A stretch of DNA of 64,000 bases from Paenibacillus sp. JJ-100 (GCF_948329825.1 NZ_CAOJCM010000002.1:744001-808000); one strand, 5' to 3'; counted from the first letter of the stretch, positions 1 to 9,684 are shown. Notes: generated from the sequence alone by a model not told the origin. Program-made: numbers and translations.

Positions 1-25
1 ACTTTTTTCTTTCTTTATGTAATAC

Positions 26-54
26 TTGACTTCAACCTTTTCAAGATGTAAAAT
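26..54 (+). promoter_or_regulatory. Sigma-A promoter of rpsD
   Basis: A -35 box TTGACT (26-31) and a -10 box TAAAAT (49-54) are separated by exactly 17 bases. This is a strong vegetative promoter. Transcription would start near position 61 and give a leader of about 190 nucleotides before rpsD. Confidence 0.75.
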
Positions 55-99
55 AAGTTGTTGATAAAGACTACTAAACGGTCTTTAAATTTGGGCGTT

Positions 100-245
100 A
101 CCGGTTGTGTCACCCTCATTCTTTTTGTTGCTTTCAGGACAGCGGCTGAACTTTCCTGATCGTTCTATGCGAGGCCAAGCCCGCATCAACAAATTGGAGC
201 GCAAACAGAGCCCTATATGAACTTTAACTAAAAAGGAGCTACTTT
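100..245 (+). promoter_or_regulatory. Likely ribosomal protein S4 leader (autoregulatory)
   Basis: A long untranslated leader lies between the promoter and rpsD, with GC-rich segments able to pair (around 130-215) before the AAAGGAG ribosome binding site. In Bacillus, S4 binds a structured leader of its own mRNA and represses translation. The position and length fit that element. The fold itself was not computed, so this is family knowledge plus position. Confidence 0.5.
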
Positions 246-249
246 AAAC

Positions 250-849
250 ATGGCACGTTACACTGGTCCTAAATTTAAATTAAGCCGTCGCCTCGGCATT
301 TCCCTGAGCGGAACAGGCAAAGAATTGAAACGTCCTTTCCCTCCAGGTCAGCACGGAGCTAACCAACGCAGAAAAATGAGCAACTACGGTATGCAGTTGC
401 AAGAAAAACAAAAATTGCGCCACATGTACGGTTTGGGTGAAAAACAATTCCGCACATTGTTCTCCAAAGCGCAAAAAATGCAAGGTATTGCCGGTGAGAA
501 CTTCATGTTCTTGCTTGAGTGCCGCCTTGACAACCTCGTTTACCGCCTTGGCTTTGCTAACTCCCGCGCTGGAGCGCGTCAATTGGTAGCACACGGTCAC
601 GTAACTGTAAACGGCAAAAAAGTTGATATCGCTTCTTACCAAGTAAGCACTGGCGATATTATCGGCTTGCGTGAAAAAAGCCGCGGTCTGACTTCCGTGA
701 AGGAAGCTCTGGAAAACCGTTCGCATCTTCCAGCATACGTTGAATATAACGAAGCAGCTGTAGAAGGTAAATTCATTCGCTTGCCTGAGCGTGCAGAATT
801 GTCCCAAGACATCGATGAAAAACAAATCGTCGAGTTCTACAACCGTTAA
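250..849 (+). CDS. rpsD: 30S ribosomal protein S4
   Basis: The 199-residue protein matches S4 in length and sequence. It starts [16 protein letters not shown], has the basic N-terminal region that binds 16S rRNA, and then an S4 RNA-binding domain at about residues 90-155 ([12 protein letters not shown], then [15 protein letters not shown]). S4 is a primary assembly protein of the small subunit and helps keep decoding accurate. It begins with ATG after an AAAAAGGAGCTA ribosome binding site and is a single-gene unit, with its own promoter and leader upstream and a terminator directly after it. Regulation by S4 itself through the leader is expected from Bacillus. Confidence 0.97.
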   Translation: MARYTGPKFKLSRRLGISLSGTGKELKRPFPPGQHGANQRRKMSNYGMQLQEKQKLRHMYGLGEKQFRTLFSKAQKMQGIAGENFMFLLECRLDNLVYRLGFANSRAGARQLVAHGHVTVNGKKVDIASYQVSTGDIIGLREKSRGLTSVKEALENRSHLPAYVEYNEAAVEGKFIRLPERAELSQDIDEKQIVEFYNR

Positions 850-869
850 TCGTTACATTACAACAAAAA

Positions 870-908
870 GACAACTGTTCGAGAATTTCTCGGCAGTTGT
901 TTTTTTTA
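870..908 (+). terminator. Rho-independent terminator after rpsD
   Basis: The inverted repeat ACAACTG...CAGTTGT (871-877 and 894-900), with a short extra stem around GAGAATTTCTC, is followed by eight T residues. Confidence 0.85.
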
Positions 909-1229
909 CTTTTCCCTCCTCACGGAAATCCAATCCCTCTTACGACTAGAATGCCTACCTATTCCCAATATCTTCATCAGAACAGAACGGATGCCATGGT
1001 TCAGAGCGTGATTCGAGAGTGATGTAAGAAATTCCATTTCACATTCGCCCTCATTAGGCTGGTTCGCTTCACGTCGCAGAGGCATTTTTCTTTATTTTTC
1101 AACTCATGGAAAGTCCTCCGATTCCACATGCTATATATCACAATCCATCCCAGATTGGCAAATTTCGACCAAACCTTGTATTTCTCAGGCATGCAAACAG
1201 GTCTTTTTATGCTATAATTAATGCTGTTA
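909..1229. other. Intergenic region upstream of the PBP gene
   Basis: Between the rpsD terminator and the PBP gene I see no coding signal. Near its right end is an extended -10 promoter, TGCTATAAT (1210-1218), without a good -35 box. It lies about 30 bases before the ATG and probably serves the PBP gene. Confidence 0.4.
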
Positions 1230-1247
1230 AAAGGAGGAAGACACTGA

Positions 1248-4200
1248 ATGGTTGATGTTACTAAGAAAAAGCCTGAAGAACAGCCTGTCCGCAAACGCAG
1301 CTTTGCCCGCAGACTGGGCAGTTTCGTCAAATGGATGGTAGTGCTTGGAGTAATGGGCATATTGTTCGTAGGCGGAGCTCTCATGGGTTACGTCAGTTCC
1401 ATCGTCAAAGACGAACCTATTCGTTCCAGGGCCCTGATTGAACAAAAAGTCAGCGAAAACTCCATCACAGGCTTTGCTTACTTTTCTGACGGCAGTCCGA
1501 TTGGTCAACTGCGTACAGAAGAAGATCGGCGTCCGGTCACCTTTGACCAGATTCCACAAAAGGTTATTGATGCTGTTATTTCGATTGAAGACAATCATTT
1601 TTACGAACATAAAGGTGTAGACATGAGCGGAACACTCCGCGCGGTAAAACAGAAAGTACTAAATGAATCCGTGCAGACAGGCGGAAGTACACTTACGCAA
1701 CAATTAGCAAGACGTGTCTTTCTGAATCTTGATCGTACGGAAGATCGTAAAGTGAAGGAAATTTTACTATCCCTTCGACTGGAACGTTTTCTAACGAAAG
1801 ACGAGATCATGACTGCCTATCTGAATAAGGTACCTTTCGGCAATGGTTCTAGCGGTTACAATGTTTATGGAATCAAAGCTGCTGCCAAAGGTCTGTTTAA
1901 TATTAATGATCTCGAAAAGCTTAACATTGCTCAAGCAGCCTATCTGGCCGGCTTACCGCAGTTGCCCTCCTCCTACTCCGCCTTTAATGGTAAAGGCGAT
2001 TTTGTAGAGGAGAATTTTAATCGTGCCATTAATCGTCAGCATCTTGTCCTTAGCCGTATGCTTGAACTCGGCAAGATTTCACAATCTGATTATGACGAAG
2101 CTCTTGCCTTTGATATCAAAAGCTCGCTCGCTCCCAAAACCATTAAAGCTTATAACACTTATCCATACCTTATGATGGAAACGGAACGACAAGCGGCACA
2201 AATTATTATGAAGCAACTGAGTGCGGACAAATCAAAAGCGGCAGACAAAGACACAGATGCCCAGTTATCTCAAAAAGAAAACAGTGCACTGCTTGAGGAA
2301 GCTCAGACTCAGCTTCGTACAGGTGGATATCGCATCTATACGACAATTAACAAAGACATCTACAAAACGATGCGTAACATCGCTGAGGACAACAGCAATT
2401 TCTCTGCAGACGATCCTGTCAAAGGAAAAGAACAGACAGCTGCAATCCTCATCAATCACAAGACCGGGGCAATCCTCGGCATGATTGAAGGCCGAAGCTT
2501 CCAAGATGAGCAGATGAACTATGCAACGCAGATGATTCGTCAGCCTGGTTCAACAATGAAAACCATTGCGGCTTACCTGCCTGCTCTGGAAGAAGGGCTT
2601 GTTCAGCCAGCCTCGATCATTGATGATGCACCCATCATTTTGAAAGACGGCCCTAATGGGTACCATATTGCCAAAAACGCAAACAACCGCTACCAGGGAT
2701 TGGTAACCGCTCGCAGAGCTTTTAATTACTCCCTGAACATACCGGCCCTGAAGCTATTTAATGAGGAAGTCGGAATCGAAAAAGCCTGGACTTTCTCGAA
2801 GAAGCTTGGAATCACCACAATTCAGAAACAGGATTATCAAGCACAGACTGGTGTTCTTGGCGGACTCCAATATGGTGTAACGGTGGAAGAACTAACAAGT
2901 GCATATGGTGCAATTGCGAATAAAGGGGTATACCACGATTCCTATATGATTAGCAAAATTGTGGATTCCCAAGGGAATATCGTATATAAACACGAAAGTG
3001 AACCCGTACGGGCTTTCTCAGAGCAAACAGCTTATCTCATGACCGACATGTTGCGCACGGTTATATCCGAGGGTACAGCTGATAAAGTACGAGAAAACTA
3101 CAAGTATCGTTCCAGTGTGCCGATTGTTGGCAAAACGGGTTCGACCCAAAACTATGCCGATGTCTGGTTTGAAGGATACACACCAGATGTCACACTGGGG
3201 GTATGGGTTGGTTACAAGCAGCCGGTGAATACACTGGAAAACAGAACGCAGCGCAAACGCGCTCAAGTGCTCTGGGCCAAAATTATGAATGAAGTGATAG
3301 AGACAAAGAAAGATCTCTTCGTCACAGACTCATTCAAAAAACCTTCAGGCATTGAAACGCGAACTGTATCAGCTTATAGCGGCAAGCTTCCAACATCCCT
3401 GACCGATAAATTTGTGACGGACATCTTCAATAGCAAGTTTATTCCTAAGGAAAGCGATGATGCTGTCGCTAAAACCAAATATATTACGTACAATGGTGTA
3501 AACTACATTCCGCGTGATGAAACACCTGCGGATATGTTGAAGGAAAAAACCGTTGTCAAGCGTAAAAAGCCTATTTCGGATCTCATTAAGGAGCTGCAAA
3601 ATGCGTTCAAACGGATGAGCCGACATGAATCACTTGCATACTACCTGCCAGAGGATGCGGGCGCTGATCTCCCTACTCAGATTGATCCGCGCACCGATAA
3701 TGGCAAAGCACCTGATGCGCCTAGCAATGTGCGCCTATCGATTTCAGGAGAGCGTGCATCGATCACGTTTAATGGCACACCTGAAAATGACGTTGTCGGA
3801 TATCGCCTATATCGTTCCGTTAACGATGGAGGCTTCCAGAATCAAGGTCAAGTGGTACTGTCAGGTGAGAACAGATCTTTCTCCGCCTACGCAACCCTAA
3901 GCGGCAACTTTAAATTTTATGTTACTGCCGTAGACGTTGCAGGCAAAGAATCTGCGCCGAGTGCGATTGTGAGCAGTAAAGGTATTACACCACCTGAGAC
4001 GGATATCAATGAACCGATAAACGTCCCTGGTACCGTGGTGACACCTGAAGAGACAGCGAGTGATACTCCACCCGCAGCCCCTCCAAGTACACCACAGCAG
4101 GTCAGTGTTTCTGCACTTTCTCAAGGTCTCCGGATCCAATGGTCCTCTAACCCGGAAGCAGATAATGTGCAGAGCTATACTGTCTTCTACAGCGAGACAG

Positions 4201-4349
4201 GGTCTGGACCTTTCACCCAAATCGGAACGACATCAGGTACAAGTTTGGACTATGGTGTACCAGCTTCAACCAGTGGCTGGTTTAAAGTATCGGCTAGCAA
4301 TAGCAGTGGGGAATCCGCACCATCTGTAGCGATACAATATCAGCCTTAA
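1248..4349 (+). CDS. Class A penicillin-binding protein 1A with two FN3 domains
   Basis: This 1033-residue bifunctional enzyme polymerises glycan strands and cross-links peptidoglycan. Residues 28-53 form one membrane anchor. The GT51 glycosyltransferase domain spans about residues 80-260, with catalytic Glu114 in IEDNHFYEHKG and the GGSTLTQQLA motif. The transpeptidase domain has SxxK at 435-438 (GSTMK), SLN at 495-497 and KTG at 629-631. After a Lys/Pro-rich linker come two fibronectin type III repeats (about 820-910 and 940-1030), each opening with P-S-N-V or P-Q-Q-V. FN3 tails are common on PBP1A of Paenibacillaceae and probably bind the wall. ATG 1248 has AAAGGAGGAAG eight bases upstream. 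A shared terminator separates it from the convergent acsA. Confidence 0.95.
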   Translation: MVDVTKKKPEEQPVRKRSFARRLGSFVKWMVVLGVMGILFVGGALMGYVSSIVKDEPIRSRALIEQKVSENSITGFAYFSDGSPIGQLRTEEDRRPVTFDQIPQKVIDAVISIEDNHFYEHKGVDMSGTLRAVKQKVLNESVQTGGSTLTQQLARRVFLNLDRTEDRKVKEILLSLRLERFLTKDEIMTAYLNKVPFGNGSSGYNVYGIKAAAKGLFNINDLEKLNIAQAAYLAGLPQLPSSYSAFNGKGDFVEENFNRAINRQHLVLSRMLELGKISQSDYDEALAFDIKSSLAPKTIKAYNTYPYLMMETERQAAQIIMKQLSADKSKAADKDTDAQLSQKENSALLEEAQTQLRTGGYRIYTTINKDIYKTMRNIAEDNSNFSADDPVKGKEQTAAILINHKTGAILGMIEGRSFQDEQMNYATQMIRQPGSTMKTIAAYLPALEEGLVQPASIIDDAPIILKDGPNGYHIAKNANNRYQGLVTARRAFNYSLNIPALKLFNEEVGIEKAWTFSKKLGITTIQKQDYQAQTGVLGGLQYGVTVEELTSAYGAIANKGVYHDSYMISKIVDSQGNIVYKHESEPVRAFSEQTAYLMTDMLRTVISEGTADKVRENYKYRSSVPIVGKTGSTQNYADVWFEGYTPDVTLGVWVGYKQPVNTLENRTQRKRAQVLWAKIMNEVIETKKDLFVTDSFKKPSGIETRTVSAYSGKLPTSLTDKFVTDIFNSKFIPKESDDAVAKTKYITYNGVNYIPRDETPADMLKEKTVVKRKKPISDLIKELQNAFKRMSRHESLAYYLPEDAGADLPTQIDPRTDNGKAPDAPSNVRLSISGERASITFNGTPENDVVGYRLYRSVNDGGFQNQGQVVLSGENRSFSAYATLSGNFKFYVTAVDVAGKESAPSAIVSSKGITPPETDINEPINVPGTVVTPEETASDTPPAAPPSTPQQVSVSALSQGLRIQWSSNPEADNVQSYTVFYSETGSGPFTQIGTTSGTSLDYGVPASTSGWFKVSASNSSGESAPSVAIQYQP

Positions 4350-4380
4350 TCAGGTACAGTCGCAAGCAATATGAACAACA

Positions 4381-4425
4381 AAAAAAGCCGCATGTCCGTG
4401 CATTACAACGGACATGCGGCTTTTC
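4381..4425. terminator. Bidirectional terminator between PBP gene and acsA
   Basis: A perfect 12-bp stem GCCGCATGTCCG / CGGACATGCGGC (4387-4398, 4409-4420) is flanked by A and T runs, so it can stop both convergent genes. Confidence 0.85.
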
Positions 4426-4500
4426 ATATGTGAGGTGAGGAACACCGGTTATATTGCGTATTTTAGCTCTAAAACCTGACCTCGTAACTGTGTTCATTAC

Positions 4501-6225
4501 TTAGTCCTCAATCGTAGATAAGTCACCTGTTGGCAGATCAAGCTCCCACGCCTTCAACACACGGCGCATGATTTTACCTGAGCGAGTTTTAGGCAATTTC
4601 TCCTTAAATTCAATCTCACGTGGTGCTGCATGAGCAGACAAGCCCTCTTTTACAAATCGATAGATCTCTTCCTTCAGCTCCGGCGTTGCCTCATACCCCT
4701 CACGAAGCGCGACAAAAGCTTTAATGATCTCTCCCCGTGTCACATCCGGTTTACCTATTACCCCAGCCTCAGCAATCGCTGGATGCTCGACCAGCTTGCT
4801 CTCCACTTCAAACGGCCCAATCCGCTCACCAGATGAGTTAATGACATCATCAATGCGTCCTTGAAACCAGAAGTATCCATCTTCGTCCATATATGCTGAG
4901 TCTCCAGATACATACCAGCCAGGCAGTCTGAAGTATTCCTCATACTTGGCTGGATTGTTCCAAATTTTCGCCATCATGGACGGCCAAGGTGTGCGAATAG
5001 CCAAATTACCCATGCTGTAAGGCGGAAGCTCTTGCCCACGATCATCAATAATTGCTGCTTCTATCCCTGGTAACGGACGCCCCATCGAACCTGGTTTAAT
5101 CGGCATACCTGGATAGTTACAGATTAACTGCGCTCCCGTCTCGGTCATCCACCACGTATCGTGAATCCGCTGACCATAGGCCTTCCATCCCCAACGAACC
5201 ACTTCCGGGTTGAGAGGTTCGCCTACTGACATGACATGACGCAAGCTGCTCAGATCATGCTGCGCAATCGTTTCATCCCCTGCGCCCATCAGCATCCGGA
5301 ACGCTGTCGGTGCACTATACCATACACTTACCTTATTTTTCTCAATCGTACTATACCAGTCTTGTGGGCTGAAACGACCGCCACGGATCACATTGGTTAC
5401 CCCGTTAAGCCAAGGAGCAAAGATACCATATGAAGTACCGGTTACCCAACCAGGATCAGCGGTGCACCAATAAACGTCATTTTCCCGCAGATCAAGTACA
5501 ACCTTGCCTGTATAATAATGCTGAATCATTGCATTCTGAACATGGTATACACCTTTCGGTTTCCCTGTAGACCCCGAGGTATAGTGAATCAGTAGCCCAT
5601 CTTCCCGCGTCAGCCATTCGACTTCCATATCATCCGACGCTGCAGTCATCTCCGCCTCAAAATCAATAAGCCCCGCTTCAGACTGTGGACCACCGCCAAC
5701 GACAAAAATATGCTTCAAATCCGGCAATTCGGAACGTTTGATGCGTCCCAGCAGCTCTGGTGTTGTTACCAATGCCACAGCTCCACTGTCTTCCAGCCGA
5801 TCCTTCACTGCTGTTTCCATAAAGGCCTCAAATAAAGGACCAGCTACCGCACCCACTTTCAGAATACCGAGCAAACTGAAATACAGCTCAGGACTTCGTG
5901 GCATAAAAATAAAAACGCGGTCTCCCTTGACTACGCCGTATTTACGCAAAACATTGCCGAAACGGTTAGATTGCTCGCTCAGATCTGCGAAAGTATAGGC
6001 TTCTTCGCGGGAAGCATCGCTGTACAGCAATGCCGTCTTCCCCCCTCTGCCTTCCAGGACATGACGATCAATCGCTTCATGTGCCATATTCACTTTCCCG
6101 CTGGCGTGCCACGTAAAGTGCCTTTCTACCATTTCCCAATCGAACTGGCTTCTTGCTTCCGTGTAATCGCCCAGATTCGATTCAGACACCACCGTTTGCA
6201 GCATCTCATTATGTGCTTGACTCAT
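4501..6225 (-). CDS. acsA: Acetyl-CoA synthetase (acetate-CoA ligase)
   Basis: AcsA activates acetate with ATP to acetyl-AMP and then forms acetyl-CoA, letting the cell reuse excreted acetate. The 574-residue protein has the usual Bacillus AcsA length. It contains the AMP-binding core YTSGSTGKPKGV, the hinge region SGDSAYMDEDGYFWFQGRID and, near the C-terminus, LPKTRSGKIMRR. The lysine in that last motif is the known acetylation target of AcuA. The ATG has AAGGAGG nine bases upstream. The gene is divergent from acuA with a cre site between them, as in Bacillus subtilis, which predicts CcpA control. A bidirectional terminator lies downstream. Confidence 0.95.
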   Translation of the reverse strand: MSQAHNEMLQTVVSESNLGDYTEARSQFDWEMVERHFTWHASGKVNMAHEAIDRHVLEGRGGKTALLYSDASREEAYTFADLSEQSNRFGNVLRKYGVVKGDRVFIFMPRSPELYFSLLGILKVGAVAGPLFEAFMETAVKDRLEDSGAVALVTTPELLGRIKRSELPDLKHIFVVGGGPQSEAGLIDFEAEMTAASDDMEVEWLTREDGLLIHYTSGSTGKPKGVYHVQNAMIQHYYTGKVVLDLRENDVYWCTADPGWVTGTSYGIFAPWLNGVTNVIRGGRFSPQDWYSTIEKNKVSVWYSAPTAFRMLMGAGDETIAQHDLSSLRHVMSVGEPLNPEVVRWGWKAYGQRIHDTWWMTETGAQLICNYPGMPIKPGSMGRPLPGIEAAIIDDRGQELPPYSMGNLAIRTPWPSMMAKIWNNPAKYEEYFRLPGWYVSGDSAYMDEDGYFWFQGRIDDVINSSGERIGPFEVESKLVEHPAIAEAGVIGKPDVTRGEIIKAFVALREGYEATPELKEEIYRFVKEGLSAHAAPREIEFKEKLPKTRSGKIMRRVLKAWELDLPTGDLSTIED

Positions 6226-6305
6226 GCTTGCCAGCCTCCTTCAACTCGACATTTCGATTCCCTTCAGGGTCATTCGTATTGCCTTTAATTGTTGACTGAA
6301 CTTCC

Positions 6306-6319
6306 AGTTAGCGCTTACA
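6306..6319. promoter_or_regulatory. cre site (CcpA operator) between acsA and acuA
   Basis: Read on the minus strand the site is TGTAAGCGCTAACT. It matches the catabolite-responsive element consensus TGWAANCGNTNWCA at every position except the last. It lies about 80 bases before acsA and 180 before acuA. In B. subtilis, CcpA acts on the same pair of genes, and ccpA itself is 2 kb away here. Confidence 0.7.
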
Positions 6320-6495
6320 TTAGTAGAGAGAACTTCTCATCATGTACTTGCCTGACTCAAACAATGCACTCAAACGGTGTTGAATTGTGAACATTTTTTG
6401 TCAACGCAATTATAACAAATTGGATCAAACATCGTCTATGGCTTTTCAACTTTTCGATTTTTTGCTATAAGTAGGGGGAGAAAGGAGTATGAACC

Positions 6496-7128
6496 ATGGA
6501 GCATATCAAGGAGCATCACATGCGTTCCATCTTCAAGTCCGATCACCGAATTACGGTTGAGGGACCTGTGCCCGGGGAACAGATCATGGGACTGGCATTT
6601 CACCCCGATCTGGATGCATTTCGGCGCCCAGCAGAGCAACAAGAAGCCCTTGCCGAGATTGCCAGCTTGCCAGAAGGACGAATTATTATTGCCCACGAAA
6701 ATGGGGTAATCATCGGATATGTCACTTTCCATTATGCAGATGAATGTGAACGCTGGTCCGAAGGCAACATGACAGACCTCATTGAGCTTGGAGCTATCGA
6801 AGTCGCAGACGAATACCGCTCGCTCGGTGTAGGCCGGGAAATGCTTCTTACCGCAATGGAAGATAAGTATATGGAGAACTATATTATTTTCACAACGGAG
6901 TATTATTGGCACTGGGACTTGAAGGGAAGCGGACTGTCCGTATGGGACTATCGTAAAATGATGGAAAGGCTCATGCAAAACATTGACATGACTTGGTATG
7001 CCACAGATGATCCCGAAATCTGCTCCCATCCTGCGAATTGCCTTATGGTTCGGATCGGCAGTCGAGTACCCATAACCTCGGAGGAACAGTTTGATCGTGT
7101 CCGCTTCCGTCATCGGTTTATGTACTAA
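6496..7128 (+). CDS. acuA: Protein N-acetyltransferase AcuA (modifies AcsA)
   Basis: The 210-residue GNAT protein has the same length as B. subtilis AcuA. It opens MEHIKEHHMRSIFKSD and carries the acetyl-CoA binding loop EYRSLGVGREML at about residues 112-123. In B. subtilis AcuA acetylates the C-terminal lysine of AcsA and so switches it off. The divergent placement next to acsA fits that role. ATG 6496 follows GGGGGAGAAAGGAG. The acuB and acuC genes that follow acuA in B. subtilis are absent here, so a deacetylase must be encoded elsewhere. A terminator follows directly, making acuA monocistronic. Confidence 0.93.
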   Translation: MEHIKEHHMRSIFKSDHRITVEGPVPGEQIMGLAFHPDLDAFRRPAEQQEALAEIASLPEGRIIIAHENGVIIGYVTFHYADECERWSEGNMTDLIELGAIEVADEYRSLGVGREMLLTAMEDKYMENYIIFTTEYYWHWDLKGSGLSVWDYRKMMERLMQNIDMTWYATDDPEICSHPANCLMVRIGSRVPITSEEQFDRVRFRHRFMY

Positions 7129-7156
7129 AGGAAACGGTGTGAATTGAATACATAAT

Positions 7157-7216
7157 AAAAAACCGCCTTGCAGAACGCTCTCCATGTTAATGGAGTAGAT
7201 CTGAGAGGCGGTTTTA
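7157..7216. terminator. Bidirectional terminator between acuA and mtnN
   Basis: The outer stem AAAACCGCCT / AGGCGGTTTT (7159-7168, 7206-7215) encloses a second small hairpin (CTCCATGTTAATGGAG). Runs of A and T lie on both sides. It serves the convergent acuA and mtnN. Confidence 0.75.
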
Positions 7217-7249
7217 TTGGTTATCTGTCTGTTGGTTCCATTGTTCCGT

Positions 7250-7945
7250 TCACATATGTTCAAGCATATACTCAACGATGCGGTGGGAACGCTGTGAAGA
7301 CTGCACGGTGAATTCGGCAAAATTCACATGTGCGGAGCCATCAGCCTTGTCGGACATACTGCGCAGCACGACGAAGGGCACACGATTCATGTAACATACT
7401 TGTGCAACTGCTGCCCCCTCCATCTCGGCACATGCTCCGTCCATCTCCGTGTAGAGCATGTTTACAGTCTCTTTGCTCGCAATAAACTGATCACCAGACA
7501 ACACCTTGCCAATTCGGTATTGAGCCCCTTGCGCCTTACAGGCCTGTTCAGCCAGCGAAATCAATGAAGGCTCCGCCGGGAATGCTGAAGTCTCCTGGTA
7601 GGGTATCACCCCTCGCTCGAATCCCAGTGGCGTTACGTCCATGTCATGCTGTACACATACCGAAGAGATGACCATATCACCAATGTTCAGCTCTGGATGA
7701 ACGGCTCCGGCTACACCTGTGAAGATCACCCGATTCACTTGAAAACGATCAATCAGAATCTGTGTAGTAACCGCTGCATTCACTTTCCCCACACCTGACT
7801 TGCATACCACAATCTGCTTACCAAGCCACTCACCAGCGACATACGTAATTCCCGTCTGTTTCACCGTTTCGTGATGTTTCATCCCTTGAAGCAAAAGCTC
7901 AACTTCCTCATCCATGGCACCCATAATCCCTATCGTTTCAAGCAT
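7250..7945 (-). CDS. mtnN: 5'-methylthioadenosine/S-adenosylhomocysteine nucleosidase
   Basis: The enzyme cleaves methylthioadenosine and S-adenosylhomocysteine to adenine plus the thio-ribose moiety, in methionine salvage and the activated methyl cycle. Family signatures are IGIMGAMDEEVELL at the N-terminus, FTGVAGAV in the middle, and AEMEGAAVAQV and RSMSDKADG near the C-terminus; the Glu of the MEG motif and the Asp of SDKAD are catalytic. I place the start at ATG 7945 (231 residues), which has GGGAGG 11 bases upstream and matches the family N-terminus. The frame stays open to 8047, but that extension is not family sequence. Confidence 0.93.
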   Translation of the reverse strand: MLETIGIMGAMDEEVELLLQGMKHHETVKQTGITYVAGEWLGKQIVVCKSGVGKVNAAVTTQILIDRFQVNRVIFTGVAGAVHPELNIGDMVISSVCVQHDMDVTPLGFERGVIPYQETSAFPAEPSLISLAEQACKAQGAQYRIGKVLSGDQFIASKETVNMLYTEMDGACAEMEGAAVAQVCYMNRVPFVVLRSMSDKADGSAHVNFAEFTVQSSQRSHRIVEYMLEHM

Positions 7946-8113
7946 TGTTGTTGTATCCTCCCTGTCTATGATTCGCGTATGTGAAGATATCAGAGTATTA
8001 CAAATGCCGTTTTCAGCACAAAAGCCCCGTTTCCGGAGCTTCTGCACAACGACACTCTATGTAGAGAGAATACCTTCTCCCTTTCTATTGATTCACTTCA
8101 GTAAATAAACAGA

Positions 8114-9121
8114 TTAACCCACGTGGCTTACAGACAGACGAAGAATCGTTTCATGTGGCAAAATCACTCTCGGATTCTCCACATTTTCCTTCTTCATCAG
8201 CTTGGTTAGCAAACGCATTGCTACCGCACCCAGGTCATACATTGGCTGGGCAACTGTCGTTAACTGCGGACGTACCATAGAAGCCATACGGATGTTATCC
8301 ACGCTTATGATCGAGAAATCATCCGGTACTTTCAGTCCATCATCCTGAATACTATGGATCGCACCAATGGCCATTTCATCCGTTGCAGCAAAGATCGCTG
8401 TCGGTTTTTTCTTGAGTCCAAGGAAATATTTCATCGCTTCCACACCGGATTCATAACGATAGTTACCGATGCGTACCAGATCCTCCTGATATTCGATGCC
8501 TGCCGCTTCCAGTGCTTTCTTGTAACCTTGGAAACGTGCAAATCCGTTCGCTGGGTCTTGCAGTGTACCACTGATCATTGCAATTTCTCTATGACCGTGG
8601 CGAATGAGCGTACTTACGGCATCAAATGCAGCTGCTTCATGGTCAATATCAACGGAAGGGAATGTGCCCTTCTCGTCACTCGTTGCACACAATACGATAG
8701 GTACTGCAGCAGATTGAAACGCTTGAATGTGCTCATCTGTTACCGTTCCGCCCATGAAAAGCAATCCGTCGACTTGTTTTTCCAACAACGTGTTGATAAC
8801 GCGAATTTCTTTTTCCTTCTTCTTGTCCGCATTACACAAAATAATATTGTAGTGATACATATTCGCGATGTCTTCGATTCCACGGGCAATCTCCGCAAAG
8901 GTAGAGTTAGAAATATCCGGAATAACAACTCCAACCGTTGTTGTCTTCTTGCTTGCTAGCCCCCGGGCCACCGCATTCGGACGATATCCGAGCCGCTCAA
9001 TTGCTTCATATACTTTTTTCCGCGTCTGCGGTTTGACATTAGGGTTATTGTTAACTACCCGTGATACCGTTGCCATAGAGACTCCGGCTTCACGTGCCAC
9101 ATCATAAATGGTTACCGTCAC
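8114..9121 (-). CDS. ccpA: Catabolite control protein A
   Basis: CcpA is the LacI-family master regulator of carbon catabolite control in Firmicutes; with HPr-Ser46-P it binds cre sites. The N-terminal helix-turn-helix reads [20 protein letters not shown] and the hinge reads [15 protein letters not shown], both near-identical to B. subtilis CcpA. A periplasmic-binding-like sensor domain follows. I choose GTG 9121 (335 residues), because GGAG lies nine bases before it and the protein then begins (M)TVTIYDVA like the family. An upstream ATG at 9136 has no ribosome binding site. Its proximity to acsA-acuA and nagE-ptsI, likely regulon members, fits its function. Confidence 0.95.
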   Translation of the reverse strand: MTVTIYDVAREAGVSMATVSRVVNNNPNVKPQTRKKVYEAIERLGYRPNAVARGLASKKTTTVGVVIPDISNSTFAEIARGIEDIANMYHYNIILCNADKKKEKEIRVINTLLEKQVDGLLFMGGTVTDEHIQAFQSAAVPIVLCATSDEKGTFPSVDIDHEAAAFDAVSTLIRHGHREIAMISGTLQDPANGFARFQGYKKALEAAGIEYQEDLVRIGNYRYESGVEAMKYFLGLKKKPTAIFAATDEMAIGAIHSIQDDGLKVPDDFSIISVDNIRMASMVRPQLTTVAQPMYDLGAVAMRLLTKLMKKENVENPRVILPHETILRLSVSHVG

Positions 9122-9213
9122 AGTACTTCGCTCCATTACCAGTAAATTTTCATTCCATTTTCATTAAGGTTTATATTACGACAAATTATTGCATTAATCA
9201 ATTAAAATAGGCT

Positions 9214-9561
9214 TTAGGACTCACATAAAGTGTTAGCAAGTGTATATCTGGTAATATCTGTATGAGAAGTGTGCCAAGTCGGCATTCCTTTTTGTACCAG
9301 AATAACCTGAGGAGATTCGTGCTTAACACCTAATCTTTCAGCCGCTTCGTTAGATACCGGGCGGTCTTCAACTACGTAGATGATGCCATATTTAATATGT
9401 TCATTCGGAGAGTTATGCAAATAATCATTCATCTCCTGATAAGCATGCGCACTGATCGGACAGCGTGTGCTATGCTTGAACAGAAGCAAGGGTTGATCCT
9501 CCGTCGCCTGCACTGCGGAGTTTAGCTGTTCAATACTTGTCATTCTAGTCATGTCAGCCAT
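9214..9561 (-). CDS. ytxJ: YtxJ, bacillithiol-system thioredoxin-like protein
   Basis: The 115-residue protein matches the YtxJ/DUF2847 family. It has a thioredoxin-like fold with the single-cysteine motif KHSTRCPIS at about residues 29-37 and a conserved cis-Pro segment ESPQVILV. YtxJ is thought to be a bacilliredoxin-type protein acting with bacillithiol. In B. subtilis ytxJ also neighbours ccpA and aroA, so this is conserved synteny. The ATG follows GGGGG. It lies upstream of ccpA on the same strand with a 92-base gap. Confidence 0.85.
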   Translation of the reverse strand: MADMTRMTSIEQLNSAVQATEDQPLLLFKHSTRCPISAHAYQEMNDYLHNSPNEHIKYGIIYVVEDRPVSNEAAERLGVKHESPQVILVQKGMPTWHTSHTDITRYTLANTLCES

Positions 9562-9684
9562 TCGTTATACATCCCCCTTCAATCAGCAATACCGCCATGT
9601 TGAGCGTTTTCACTCCTCGATATCTTAACAAAAAGTGAGTAAAAAATCCAATTTTCATGAAAACACGCATTTTTCATTGCAAAA

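Noticed and set aside
280..825. Long open frame antisense to rpsD
   Set aside because: It is a shadow of rpsD codon bias, with no ribosome binding site and no family pattern.
6436..7320. 294-codon frame antisense to acuA
   Set aside because: It overlaps acuA and its terminator entirely, and its amino acid composition is not protein-like.
7946..8047. Upstream extension of mtnN
   Set aside because: ATG 7945 has a ribosome binding site and matches the family N-terminus; the extension does not.
8354..8959. 201-codon frame antisense to ccpA
   Set aside because: Mirror of a well-supported gene; cysteine- and phenylalanine-rich nonsense.
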